DNA from: Hymenobacter translucens
GTDB taxonomy: Bacteria; Bacteroidota; Bacteroidia; Cytophagales; Hymenobacteraceae
DNA: 64,000 bases
NCBI RefSeq assembly: GCF_020685205.1
Contig: NZ_JAJERB010000004.1
Location: forward strand, 310,001 to 374,000
Direction of reading: 5' to 3'
The notes beneath the pieces were generated by a model. It was not told the origin of the DNA, did not search any database, and saw nothing but the letters and a program-made list of their open reading frames with translations. A program made the position numbers and the translations under genes. Below, in pieces: positions 1 through 8,360 of the stretch. The number at the start of each line of letters is the position of its first letter. The stretch's first letter is position 1.

Positions 1-9
1 CGAAGCGCA

Positions 10-1266
10 TCAGCCGGCGTCGCGGCGGAACTGGCTGATGGCCCGGCTCAGCAAGAGCAGCTCGTGGTCGGAAACCTGGGGAGCGGTGCGGGTCAGGTTG
101 ATCATCCGCAGGAGTTGGTCGAGCCGCTCCCGGGGCACCCCGGCCTTCTGGGCTACCCGGTCGCGGAAGTTTTCATCGTTGAGGTCGGTGGTGGGCTCCT
201 GAAACCGGGTGCGCAGGTACTCCAGAAACAGCAGAATCTTCTTTTCGGCAATCAGGGCGTGGTTGCTGCCCTGCTGGTAGAGCGAGGCCACCGTGCGGGT
301 AAACTGCAGCGTGGTGTTGGGCAGGGGCGTAATAACGGGAATGATGCGCTGCCGCCGCCGGGCCTCTATCAGCACGAACAGGGCCGTACCCAACAGCGCC
401 AGGTACAGGGCCGTGCGCAGAGCCTCGTGGCTGAGCAGCACCCGCAGCAGGGACTGCTGCCCCGCCCGGCCCTGCTTCTGGTACTCATCCCAATACACCT
501 GGCGGCCCGTGGGCAGGTAGGAGAGGGCGCCAAAGGCAAAGTCGCCGGTGCGAGGGCGAAGCACGAACTCGTTGGCAAAGGCAATGGGCACCGAGCACAG
601 GTAGAAAGAGCCTTTGCCGTGGGGCACGCGCAGCAGCACGGGGCGGTTGCGCTGGTCGGTAGCCAGCACGGTAGCGGCTTGCGTCAGGCTGTCGGCCACG
701 AAATAGCTGCCGCTCAGGGTGGTGGGGTAGCGGAAGCGGCGGCCGGTCAGCAGGGCCGGGTTGGTGAAGCGCAGCGTCACCGAATCAGAGCGGACGGGCG
801 CGACGCTCACGCTGTCGGTCAGCTCGTAGGCCACGTCCTCGTCGGTCCGGATGGCAAGCGTATCGGCCAGCTTGTAGTCGAAGGTTTCGGCCGCAATGAA
901 GACGTCGTTGCCCCGGGCTGTGAAGTCGAGCAGGGCCTGGGCATCGAGCGAGTCGACCCGGAAGCTGCCGTCGATAAACAGGTAGCTGGCTTTCGGCCGG
1001 GGTGGAACGTCGTCGGCTGCGTCCTCACCCTCCGTCTCAACGACCACCACCTGGTTGAAGATAGGCTCCCGCACGCTTTCGACCGGGCCGCCGAGCAAAC
1101 CGGGCAGCAGCTCGAACAGGGCGTAGGTGCCGTAGGGAATCTTGTCTTTGTTGATAAAAGTGGTGCTCCGGTTCACGGGCTTGGGCCGGGAATTTTCCAC
1201 GTACACCAGGCCCGCAAACAGCAGCAGCAGCCCGAGCAGGTACCAGATCCGACGGTCTTTGATCAT
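10..1266 (-). CDS. DUF4350 domain membrane-anchored protein
   Basis: 418 aa. One N-terminal membrane helix (about residues 8-24, rich in Leu) is followed by a soluble region resembling the DUF4350 / GldG-like sugar-binding fold, with conserved YLFIDGSF and a second helix near residues 283-300 before a basic RRRQR stretch. The C-terminal 100 residues are a helical cytoplasmic domain. The start is ATG at 1266, and its ATGA overlaps the stop of the upstream DUF4129 gene, so the two are probably translationally coupled. In Bacteroidota such genes lie with MoxR ATPase and DUF58 genes, thought to form a membrane-associated chaperone/stress module. The exact function is unknown. The stop lies 9 bp from the window edge, so the next genes of the cluster are outside the window. 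Confidence 0.85.
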   Translation of the reverse strand: MIKDRRIWYLLGLLLLFAGLVYVENSRPKPVNRSTTFINKDKIPYGTYALFELLPGLLGGPVESVREPIFNQVVVVETEGEDAADDVPPRPKASYLFIDGSFRVDSLDAQALLDFTARGNDVFIAAETFDYKLADTLAIRTDEDVAYELTDSVSVAPVRSDSVTLRFTNPALLTGRRFRYPTTLSGSYFVADSLTQAATVLATDQRNRPVLLRVPHGKGSFYLCSVPIAFANEFVLRPRTGDFAFGALSYLPTGRQVYWDEYQKQGRAGQQSLLRVLLSHEALRTALYLALLGTALFVLIEARRRQRIIPVITPLPNTTLQFTRTVASLYQQGSNHALIAEKKILLFLEYLRTRFQEPTTDLNDENFRDRVAQKAGVPRERLDQLLRMINLTRTAPQVSDHELLLLSRAISQFRRDAG

Positions 1267-2009
1267 GCTACGCGGCGGGAAAGCTGGTGAATGAGTTCGT
1301 GCCGGCTCTGCCGGGCCAGCTCGTAGTGCGCCGGCGTCAGCGTAAGCTCCCCATACCAGGCAAACTCAAACTGCCGGGCCACCACGGCAAACGCCTGCCG
1401 GAGCGGGCCGGCGGGCAGCTCGGCCAGAAAGTGGGCGTTGGTTTTGTCGGGCTGCCACTGCAGCAAGCCCTGGTCGGTAAGCTGCTTGAGCGCGCCCAGG
1501 TAGCCCAGGCGCACGGCCAGGCGGTAGTCGCCCCGGGCTTCGGCCTCGGTGAGCAGGGTGGGAATGTCCAGCTCGTGAATATTCTCATGCTCGGCGGTAT
1601 AGGCCAGGGGCAGCCGGCGCGGGGCCCGGCCAAACGCGGCGGTCAGGTCCAGGTCGAGCAGCTGCAGAATCACGAAGACCAGCAGCACCAGCAAGGCGGC
1701 GTAGAGCACGTAATTCCAGCCCTTGCTGCCGGCAGTGCCGGTCACCGGGCGCTGCATCCGGCTAAAAAACCGCTGCCAGAACCGTTGCCAGGCGCTGGTG
1801 GCCGGCTTGGCGGGCTCGGGCGCGTACTGCAGCTCCCGGTCGGAGCGCAGCGCAGCCAGCTGGCCCGCGGCGGGCCGGCGGATGGTCAGCGTCGTGGTAT
1901 CGGCCCGCTGCGGCCCCGCCGCCCAGGCCGCCGGGCGGGTTGGCACGCCCAACAACAGCAACCCCAGCGCCAGAACCCGCAGCAGCGGGGCGGCCGAAGC
2001 CGGCAGCAT
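1263..2009 (-). CDS. DUF4129 domain-containing protein
   Basis: About 248 aa from the ATG at 2009. An N-terminal signal or anchor segment (LLRVLALGLLLLG) is followed by a periplasmic stretch, one strong membrane helix near residues 115-135 (VLYAALLVLLVFVILQLLDL) and a C-terminal cytoplasmic helical domain of the DUF4129 type (LPLAYTAEHENIHELDIP ... GDYRLAVRLGYLGALKQLTDQGL). A longer reading frame opens at 2126, but its first 25 codons are the heptamer repeat element at 2069-2136, so I chose the internal ATG. It overlaps the DUF4350 gene by 4 bp. Role: part of the MoxR/DUF58-type membrane cluster, no assigned reaction. Confidence 0.82.
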   Translation of the reverse strand: MLPASAAPLLRVLALGLLLLGVPTRPAAWAAGPQRADTTTLTIRRPAAGQLAALRSDRELQYAPEPAKPATSAWQRFWQRFFSRMQRPVTGTAGSKGWNYVLYAALLVLLVFVILQLLDLDLTAAFGRAPRRLPLAYTAEHENIHELDIPTLLTEAEARGDYRLAVRLGYLGALKQLTDQGLLQWQPDKTNAHFLAELPAGPLRQAFAVVARQFEFAWYGELTLTPAHYELARQSRHELIHQLSRRVA

Positions 2010-2068
2010 AGCAAGGTGAAAAAGCAAGGCAGGCAGCGTAAGGGTGGAAAGGATGGTGGTTAGTTTGT

Positions 2069-2136
2069 AGTTGTCAGTTGCTGGTTGTCCGTTGTTCGTA
2101 TCGTTCTGACAACTGACAACTGACAACTGACAACTA
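2069..2136. repeat. heptamer inverted-repeat element A
   Basis: The right arm has four exact copies of GACAACT (2108-2135); the left arm (GTTGTCAGTTG type) pairs with it. Its stop-proximal end is 11 bp from the stop of the gene at 2148. One arm is shared with 48218-48271. Confidence 0.85.
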
Positions 2137-2147
2137 ATAACTAAAAC

Positions 2148-3146
2148 CTAATACTCGCCTTCGTGCTCGTCGGGGCGGTACCGGTCCTCGGGCTGGGGAC
2201 CGACAGCCGGGCTGCGCTGCCCGATCTGCCCGACCAGGGCAAACAGGCCCTCTCCGTCGCGGCGCTCCACCAGGTTGAAGTACTGAAAGGCCAGCGTCAG
2301 AAACAGCAGCGGGTAAAGCATCAGCATGACCGTGGTGCCCAGCGCGTTTGAGGCTACCAGCAGCAAGCTGTTGGTTGGGGCCTCACCGGTCTTCAGCATG
2401 TTCGTGATATTCATAAAGTACTGCGGAATCATGGCGAAGAAGGACAGGAAGCCGATGATGATGCTCATCACCAGCAACAGGCCGAACGTAGACCACCACT
2501 TGCCCCAGATCAGGTAAAACGAGCGGCGAAGCGCCGCCACAAAGCCCTGCTGCTCCCGCATCCAGATGATGAAAAACAAGCTCAGCGTCACCATCAGGTA
2601 AGGAAACACGACGTATTCCGCCAGCATTATCAAAACAAAGATACCCGGGTATTCCCGGGCCGGGTACAGCGGCAGCAGCACCAGAACCAGCAGGGCCACC
2701 ATCCCGATCGTAACCCCGATTCCGCTTAGCAGGCGGCTTTTCACCAGGTTCCATACTTCCACCACGGTCACTTCCTCTTCAGCGGGCTTGTCCATGCGCA
2801 GCAGCAGGTAGCCGTACACGGTCAGCGACATGACGGTTCCGGTCAGGATGCTCAGCAGGATCACCAGCAGGTAGGTGGGGCTGCTCATAAAGCGCAGCAT
2901 CGGCTCCATCACCGAGTCCCCGGCGCGGGTGGCCTGCTGCAAATCCTGCATGTAGCTCTTCATGCCCATCTGCGTCAGGCCGTTGGCAATGCCCGTCAGC
3001 AAAACCACGGGCAGCACGATGTAAAGCAGGCACTTGCCGAAGGGGCGGTAGTGGGCCCGGATGAAGTCGAAGGTGGCTTCAATCTTCTGCCCGAACTCCC
3101 GCTCCCGCATGAAGTCAGAGGTCTTGTTAAAGGGTAGGCGTGGCAT
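2148..3146 (-). CDS. six-helix integral membrane protein of unknown function
   Basis: 332 aa starting at ATG 3146. A cytoplasmic N-terminus with FDFIRAHYRPFGK precedes six predicted membrane helices, at about residues 40-58, 92-116, 142-161, 168-196, 217-241 and 262-288. The C-terminal tail is short and charged (QPEDRYRPDEHEGEY). The layout resembles DUF4013/glycerophosphoryl-diester-phosphodiesterase-type membrane domains, but no catalytic motif is visible. It sits between the SpoIIM-family gene and the DUF4129 gene in the same orientation with short gaps, so it probably belongs to the same transcription unit. Its stop is followed after 11 bp by a heptamer hairpin element. Confidence 0.75.
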   Translation of the reverse strand: MPRLPFNKTSDFMREREFGQKIEATFDFIRAHYRPFGKCLLYIVLPVVLLTGIANGLTQMGMKSYMQDLQQATRAGDSVMEPMLRFMSSPTYLLVILLSILTGTVMSLTVYGYLLLRMDKPAEEEVTVVEVWNLVKSRLLSGIGVTIGMVALLVLVLLPLYPAREYPGIFVLIMLAEYVVFPYLMVTLSLFFIIWMREQQGFVAALRRSFYLIWGKWWSTFGLLLVMSIIIGFLSFFAMIPQYFMNITNMLKTGEAPTNSLLLVASNALGTTVMLMLYPLLFLTLAFQYFNLVERRDGEGLFALVGQIGQRSPAVGPQPEDRYRPDEHEGEY

Positions 3147-3185
3147 GCGAAAAAAGTAGGGATGCAGGATATAAGGTAAGGGAAA

Positions 3186-4139
3186 TCAGCTTTCGGCCCG
3201 CAGGCGGCGCTGTAGCCGCAGCGGGTAATAAACGAAGTACCACAGAATAAAGGCCAGGGAGAGGCCGATGATAAGCAGGCTCACCGCCACCGGCATTTCG
3301 GTGTGGCGGGTCACGAAGCTTTCCAGAAAGCCCGCCACCACGAAGATCGGGACGAGGCCGATGGCCAGCTTGAGCCCGTCGCGCGAGCCCCGCCGGAACG
3401 ACTCGGTGCGGGAGTAGGTGCCCGGGAACAGCAGGCTGTTGCCCATCACGAACCCGGCCCCGCCCGCCAGCACAATGGCCGATATCTCCAGCGTACCGTG
3501 AATCCAGATGGTCAGCACCGACTGCGTACCTACGCCCTTGGCGAAGAAGAAATACTGAAACGAGCCCAGCATCACCCCGTTCTGAAACAGCGACAGCGCC
3601 GTGCCCACCGACAGCAGCGCGCCCATGGCGAAGGTGCGCAAAGCCACGTAGATGTTGTTCAGGGTGATGTACAGAAACATGATTCCCTCACCCTGGCTTT
3701 TGTAGACCGCCATCGGGTCGCCCTTCTCGATGTTGCGCAAAGTCTGGTTTACGTACTGGTCGCCCAGCACCACGCGCACGAAGGTGTCGTCGTAGGCCGC
3801 CGACAGCGCCCCGATGCCGGTGGCGACCAGGAAAAAGACCAGGGCCCAGAACAGCTGCCGGTGCGAGCGGGCCACCAGCAGGGGCAGCTCCCGGGTCCAG
3901 AACGGCCCAAACCGGTTGCTGCGCTCCTTTTTGCTTTTGTAGAGGGCCTGGTGTAGCTTGCCCGTCAGGGCGTTCAGGTACTGCGTGGTGGTAGAGTCAG
4001 GGTAGAAGGTGCGGGCAAACGAGAGGTCGTCGGTCAGCTCCACGAAGCGGGCCGCCAGCTCATCCGGATTCGCCGCCGGCGTGGTTTCGTAGCGCTGCCA
4101 CTTCTCGGTATTCTGACGCAGAAAAACAGCTTCACGCAT
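3186..4139 (-). CDS. SpoIIM-family (stage II sporulation protein M, DUF95) membrane protein
   Basis: 317 aa, ATG at 4139. A cytoplasmic N-terminal helical part of about 100 residues (MREAVFLRQNTEKWQRYE, ARFVELTDDLSFARTFYP) is followed by a multi-helix membrane domain with the SpoIIM-type core: IMFLYITLNNIYVALRTFAMGALLS and then a GTLEISAIVLAGGAGF helix, features typical of the family. These non-sporulating bacteria keep SpoIIM homologues beside an RDD protein and MoxR-type genes, and that arrangement is seen here because the divergent neighbour at 4244 is an RDD gene. The molecular role in Bacteroidota is unknown. It is the first gene of the leftward cluster. Confidence 0.88.
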   Translation of the reverse strand: MREAVFLRQNTEKWQRYETTPAANPDELAARFVELTDDLSFARTFYPDSTTTQYLNALTGKLHQALYKSKKERSNRFGPFWTRELPLLVARSHRQLFWALVFFLVATGIGALSAAYDDTFVRVVLGDQYVNQTLRNIEKGDPMAVYKSQGEGIMFLYITLNNIYVALRTFAMGALLSVGTALSLFQNGVMLGSFQYFFFAKGVGTQSVLTIWIHGTLEISAIVLAGGAGFVMGNSLLFPGTYSRTESFRRGSRDGLKLAIGLVPIFVVAGFLESFVTRHTEMPVAVSLLIIGLSLAFILWYFVYYPLRLQRRLRAES

Positions 4140-4243
4140 AACCCTTCACCTACTGGCACAACCGGGGCACCAGCGCCCGGAGCATCGGTCAAATATACCG
4201 ATAAACCCACACGGGGCGCCCTAATCCTCTACTTTATTCCGGC

Positions 4244-4996
4244 ATGAATACCATCCGCATCCAAACCGCCCAGAACGTCAGCGTCGAGTACGAAGTAGCC
4301 AGCGTGGGCGACCGGATCATTGCCACCATCCTCGACTACCTGGTTATGTTTGGCTGGATGGTCGTGTGGGTACTGATTCTGGGAATTGTGCTGGGGGGCA
4401 ACGGCACGCGGAAGTTTGATTCGGAAAGCTCTAACCTGACCATCGGGGTGCTGGGCGTCCTCATTATCGGGGTGCCCTTCGTGTTCTACCACCTGGTGTG
4501 CGAAATCTTCTTCAGCGGGCAAAGCCTGGGCAAGCGCGCCCGCGACATCAAAGTAGTACGCCTCGACGGCGGGCAGCCCAGCGTGGGCGACTACCTGCTG
4601 CGCTGGCTGCTGCGCATCGTGGATACCGGCATTGGCAGCGGCGTGGTAGCCGTAATCACGATTCTGCTCAACGGCCGGGGCCAGCGCCTCGGCGACCTGG
4701 CCGCCGGCACCACCGTGGTACGGCTGCGGCCCATGGCCCGGCCCGAGCCGATGGGCGTTTCACTGACCCCGCCCGACTACCAGGTGGTATTTCCCGAGGT
4801 CACCAAGCTTTCCGACCAGGACGTGGCCGTGCTGCGCAAGCTGCTGGTAGAGGGACTGCAGCGCGAAAACTACCTGCTGCTCAACGAAGCGGCCACCCGC
4901 GTCAAGCAGCTTACCGGCATCCATACCGACCTGGCCGACGAGCCCTTCCTGCGCACCGTGCTCCGCGACCACGCCCACCTGGCCGCCACGCAATAG
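4244..4996 (+). CDS. RDD family membrane protein
   Basis: 250 aa, ATG at 4244. The RDD domain fills residues 10-165: the GDRIIATILDYL motif carries the family's Arg-Asp-Asp pattern, followed by three membrane helices (about 34-55, 67-88 and 120-140), SLGKRARDIKVVR, and the closing GQRLGDLAAGTTVVR motif. A C-terminal cytoplasmic tail of about 85 residues (PPDYQVVFPEVTKLSDQDVAVLRKLL) is helical. RDD proteins are poorly characterised; some act as Na+/H+ antiporters. It is transcribed divergently from the SpoIIM-family gene across a 104-bp gap. A bidirectional terminator follows at 5029. Confidence 0.9.
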   Translation: MNTIRIQTAQNVSVEYEVASVGDRIIATILDYLVMFGWMVVWVLILGIVLGGNGTRKFDSESSNLTIGVLGVLIIGVPFVFYHLVCEIFFSGQSLGKRARDIKVVRLDGGQPSVGDYLLRWLLRIVDTGIGSGVVAVITILLNGRGQRLGDLAAGTTVVRLRPMARPEPMGVSLTPPDYQVVFPEVTKLSDQDVAVLRKLLVEGLQRENYLLLNEAATRVKQLTGIHTDLADEPFLRTVLRDHAHLAATQ

Positions 4997-5028
4997 CCGC
5001 CGTACCGTCGACCCGTTTGCCTGATAAT

Positions 5029-5065
5029 AAAAAAAGCCCTCCGAAACGTTCGGAGGGCTTTTTTA
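5029..5065. terminator. bidirectional intrinsic terminator
   Basis: A 12-bp stem (AAGCCCTCCGAA pairing with TTCGGAGGGCTT) closes a three-base loop and is flanked by runs of A and T on both sides. It lies between the convergent RDD gene and the T9SS/DUF4394 gene, so it can serve both. Confidence 0.85.
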
Positions 5066-5080
5066 AGGGGTTGCGGGTTG

Positions 5081-7081
5081 CTACTTGAGCACGATGGTCT
5101 GCCGCACGCCGGCCGGCTGACCGTCGATGGACAGGTGCAGGAAGTACAGCCCGGCATGCCCGCGCGCGTTCCAGCGCACCTGCTGGGCGCCGGCCGGCAG
5201 CATGCCGGCCCGTACTACCTCAACCTGGCGGCCCAGGGCATCAAACACCGTTACGTCCACGCGGGCCGATTTCTCAAGCCGGAACGCAACCGTGGCCTGG
5301 TTGGTAGCCGGGTTCGGATACACGCTCATCTCCAGGGTAGCCAGCTCGGCGCGGCGCGTGCCGGTGACGACGCCCGTAGCCGCGGCCACGGCAATATCCC
5401 GCACGGCGCTGCCCTGCCCGATGGCGCCCACCAGGGTGGTGGCACCGTTGGTCAGGTTCAGGGTATAAAGCGAGCTGTTGGCCGAAGCAGCCGAGTTGGT
5501 AACCAGGTAGGCCGTGTTGGTGCCGGCGGCGGGGCTGTAGATGTCGAGGCTCACGCTGGGCATGGTGGCGTTCAGCGTCAGGCCCGAGCTGCCCAGGGTG
5601 TTCAGGGTACCGTCGTTCGGGGGCACCTGGGTGGCCAGGATGTTGAGGGTGCGGTCGTAGTCGTAGAGCGTGGTGCCCGACGTGGCCGTGGCGCCCATGA
5701 AGCTGTTGGTGTACGCAACGGTGGCAATGGCCGGGGTAGCGGCGGCGTTGGCATCCGTGGCGGCGTAGGCCAGCTGGGTATCGGTGGCGGCAATGGCGCC
5801 GGTGGTGGGCACGAGGCGGAAGTTGGCGCGGTTCGAGCTGGTCACCCGGATGCGGTCCACGGTGGGGTTGAAGTCAAAGCCGATGACGTCGGTGGCTGCG
5901 GTGCCCAGGGGCAGCATCACGGCCGGACCCACGGGCGTAGCAACCCCGGTCGTGGCATTGAGGGTGTAGACGGTGGCCATCTGGTCGGCGGCGCGGTAGC
6001 CCAGGCCGTAGAGCACATTGGTAGCCGGGCGCACGTCAATGCCCACCAGGGTCTGGTCGGCGGGAATGCCGGTGATGCCAGTGGCCGTGCGGATCAGGCC
6101 CGGCTGGGCGGTGTCGAAGGTGAGCAGGTTGGTGCCACCCAGGGCGTAGGCCAGCTGGCCGGTAATGGCGGGCAGGGTGGCCGGGCGGCTGATGGCGAAG
6201 GCAATGTCGGTGACGATGGTGCCGGCCGGGCCCACGTTGCCCACCAGCGTCAGGCCCGCGCCGGTCATAAAGTCCAGCGTGTAAAGCTGGGTGGGCATGG
6301 CGGGCGGCATGCCCGGAGGATTCTGCGCCATGGTCAGGTAGGCGCTGTTGGTCCGGGTGGTGGGGTTGAAGTAGATATCCAGGTCGGTGGCAATTCCAAA
6401 CAGGTTCCTGCCGAACGCGGTGCGGCTGTTGAGAATACCGTCGTTGGGCGGATTCTGAACGGTGTAGCGGCTGTTGGCCTCGTCGATGTCGTAGAGCACG
6501 GTGGTCGTGGCGCCGATAAACGAGTTGGCGTAGGCCACGGCGCCGATGCCCGGCGTCTGGCCCGCGTTGGCATCCGTAGCGGCATAAGCCAGGTTGCCGT
6601 CGACAATGACCGCGCCGTTGTTGGGGTTGAGACGGAAGTTGGTGTTGTTCGAGCCGGTCACCCGGATGCGGTCCACGGTAGGGTTGAAGTCGAAGCCGAT
6701 CCGGTTAAAGTTGTTGCCCAGGTTCAGCGGCTGGAGCGGTCCTACGGCGGTGAGCACGCCGGTCGTGGGGTTCAGGGTGTAGAGCTGGACTTGGATGTCA
6801 GTGAAATTGTAGCCCAGGACAAACAGCTCTCCGGTGTTGGGGCGCGAGTCGAGCCCGACCAGCGTCTGCCCGGCGCCCCGGCCGGTGATGGCCACGGTGG
6901 CGGTAAGTACGCCCGGGTTGGTAGCGTCGAAGGTGACAAGGGAGCCAGGAGTGGCGCCAAGCGTGGCGGACAGGCCATAGACGGTTTGCGCGGCGGCCGG
7001 GAGCGAAGCGGCCCCGGCCAGGATGGTTCCGACCACGATGCTTTTCAGGGCAGTAGTCCAGCGGGTAGAGGTTGTCGACAT
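5081..7081 (-). CDS. secreted DUF4394 protein with T9SS sorting domain
   Basis: About 666 aa from the ATG at 7081. I preferred this start to the longer frame because a signal peptide begins there (basic start, SIVVGTILAGAASLPAAAQ). The body has two tandem DUF4394 units of about 230 residues each: both start with a YGL/YAL beta-strand and repeat TLVGLD/TLVGID, GFDFNPTVDRIRVT and QLAYAATDANA/NLAYAATDANA. The last 80 residues form a type IX secretion C-terminal domain (MSVYPNPATNQATVAF ... GLYFLHLSIDGQ). The protein is expected to be exported across the outer membrane and processed. The function of DUF4394 is unknown; its repeated strands suggest a beta-propeller-like fold. Confidence 0.88.
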   Translation of the reverse strand: MSTTSTRWTTALKSIVVGTILAGAASLPAAAQTVYGLSATLGATPGSLVTFDATNPGVLTATVAITGRGAGQTLVGLDSRPNTGELFVLGYNFTDIQVQLYTLNPTTGVLTAVGPLQPLNLGNNFNRIGFDFNPTVDRIRVTGSNNTNFRLNPNNGAVIVDGNLAYAATDANAGQTPGIGAVAYANSFIGATTTVLYDIDEANSRYTVQNPPNDGILNSRTAFGRNLFGIATDLDIYFNPTTRTNSAYLTMAQNPPGMPPAMPTQLYTLDFMTGAGLTLVGNVGPAGTIVTDIAFAISRPATLPAITGQLAYALGGTNLLTFDTAQPGLIRTATGITGIPADQTLVGIDVRPATNVLYGLGYRAADQMATVYTLNATTGVATPVGPAVMLPLGTAATDVIGFDFNPTVDRIRVTSSNRANFRLVPTTGAIAATDTQLAYAATDANAAATPAIATVAYTNSFMGATATSGTTLYDYDRTLNILATQVPPNDGTLNTLGSSGLTLNATMPSVSLDIYSPAAGTNTAYLVTNSAASANSSLYTLNLTNGATTLVGAIGQGSAVRDIAVAAATGVVTGTRRAELATLEMSVYPNPATNQATVAFRLEKSARVDVTVFDALGRQVEVVRAGMLPAGAQQVRWNARGHAGLYFLHLSIDGQPAGVRQTIVLK

Positions 7082-7241
7082 AAGGAAAGAGGTGGTCAGG
7101 TAGTTGAATAAAGAAAACCGTAAACCCATACGACCAGCCCGCCCGCTGCGGATTGCGGCCCGCCCGGCTTTGCCGGCCTTTTCTGCGCCGGCCCACCGGT
7201 TCAGCTTGACTGCTTGCGGCTTCCGGCACCGGCGGGTGCAT

Positions 7242-7272
7242 AAAAAAAAGCCGCCCCCGAAAGGAGACGGCT
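7242..7272 (-). terminator. intrinsic terminator of the SDR gene
   Basis: On the minus strand a 10-bp stem containing two G-U pairs (AGCCGTCTCC with GGGGGCGGCT, loop TTTC) is followed by a run of eight T. It begins 24 bp after the SDR stop codon. Confidence 0.75.
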
Positions 7273-7295
7273 GGAAAAGCAAGGAGTAGGACCGG

Positions 7296-8027
7296 CTACC
7301 ACGGCACCGATTTGCCCTGCCAGGTCAGGAAGGAGCCGTTTTCCTCGGCGTGCAGCTGGTCGGTGAGGCGGATGATGCCGCGGGCGGAGTCAGCCGGGGG
7401 CAGGGAGGCGCCTTCGCCGCCCATGGCGGTGCGCATCCAGCCCGGGTCAATCATCACCGAGATGATGCCGTAGTGCCCGGCTTCGGCGGCCACCGTGCGC
7501 ATGTACATGTTCATGGCGGCCTTGCTGGCGCTGTAGTGGTAGTGGGTTCCGGAGGCTTTCAGCTCCAGGGAGCCAAGGCCCGACGACAAACTCACGATGC
7601 GGGCCCTGTGGGCGGCGCGCAGCAGGGGCAGAAACTGCTGGGTCACGAGCAGGGGGCCCACGGCGTTAGTGCCCAGCACCTGCATGGCCTCTTCGTAGCG
7701 CAGCTGGCCCAGGTGCTGGGTGTCGGAGTCGGCGCCGATGTCGGAGCCGGGGTGGCCGGGCAGGATGCCGGCGTTGTTGATGAGAATGTCGAGACGGTCG
7801 GTGCGGTCGGCTACGGTCTGGTAGGCAGCTGTCAGCGAAGCCGAGCTGGTGATGTCGAGGCCGACGAGCACGAGCTGGTCGCCGTGCTGGGCTTGCAGGG
7901 CCTGCAGGTCGGTGGCTTCGGCGGGCTGGCGGGTGGCGGCAAACACCTGGTCGCCGCGCTCCAGGTACTGGCGGGTGAGTTCGAGGCCGAGGCCGCGGTT
8001 GGCACCGGTGATAAGGACGCGTTTCAT
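7296..8027 (-). CDS. short-chain dehydrogenase/reductase (SDR) family oxidoreductase
   Basis: 243 aa, ATG at 8027. A classical SDR Rossmann fold: nucleotide-binding TGANRGLGLE near the N-terminus, an Asp after beta-3 (GLDITS), NNAGILPG, catalytic Ser in VSLSSGLGSLE, and the YSASK active-site motif (Tyr and Lys four residues apart), followed by the PGWMRTAMGG cofactor-interaction segment. The length is usual for the family. Arg-containing TRQ after beta-2 suggests NADP(H) preference. The substrate cannot be told; it resembles C-factor/carbonyl-reductase-like SDRs. Single-gene transcription unit with its own terminator at 7242-7272. Confidence 0.92.
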   Translation of the reverse strand: MKRVLITGANRGLGLELTRQYLERGDQVFAATRQPAEATDLQALQAQHGDQLVLVGLDITSSASLTAAYQTVADRTDRLDILINNAGILPGHPGSDIGADSDTQHLGQLRYEEAMQVLGTNAVGPLLVTQQFLPLLRAAHRARIVSLSSGLGSLELKASGTHYHYSASKAAMNMYMRTVAAEAGHYGIISVMIDPGWMRTAMGGEGASLPPADSARGIIRLTDQLHAEENGSFLTWQGKSVPW

Positions 8028-8138
8028 AAAAGTCAGGCTGGGTTGTGGCAGAGGTTGGAAAAGCGGGTCGAAGCCCGTTTGGAACGGAAGTTTAGGTAAA
8101 TAAAACCCGCTTTTTGGTGGCTTTAGTGGCCCCGGCGC

Positions 8139-8176
8139 AAAAAAGCCAGCCGGGAACGTTCCCGGCTGGCTTTTTT
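8139..8176. terminator. perfect 38-bp palindrome, probable bidirectional terminator
   Basis: The sequence is identical to its own reverse complement over all 38 bases: A6, then GCCAGCCGGGAAC and its complement, then T6. It has the stem and T-runs of a bidirectional terminator, although there is no unpaired loop. It lies upstream of the SDR gene and 380 bp downstream of the regulator gene at 8559. Confidence 0.6.
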
Positions 8177-8220
8177 CTGTTCGGTCCGCTGCCGGGGCTA
8201 GACCTATAATGATTTAGACC

Positions 8221-8332
8221 GTCATGCAGAGCATGTGGCGCATCAAGCCAGGGACGAAGCATCCCGCGTGCTGACGCCGGAGTTAGTAATCCAACGACGC
8301 ACGCGAGATTCCTCGGCTGCGCTCGGAATGAC
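8221..8332 (-). repeat. dispersed ~100-bp imperfect palindrome, copy 1
   Basis: It begins GTCATGCAGAGC and ends GCTCGGAATGAC. Its reverse complement aligns almost end to end with 50386-50482: both share GTCATTCCGAGC at one end, GCATGAC at the other, an internal stem from CGCGTGC/GCACGCG and the loop core GGATTA(C/G)TAAC. No reading frame crosses it. It looks like a non-coding dispersed element rather than a gene fragment. Confidence 0.75.
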
Positions 8333-8360
8333 TGCCTTTGGGGTAAAGCTCTCCGCTGCT

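Noticed and set aside
2010..2126. N-terminal extension of the DUF4129 protein (to 2126)
   Set aside because: The extra codons are the heptamer repeat element and do not look like protein sequence.
4498..5088. Arg/Ala-rich overlapping frames on both strands of most genes
   Set aside because: These are shadows of real genes in GC-rich DNA: no family motifs, and the opposite-frame gene in each case is clearly real.
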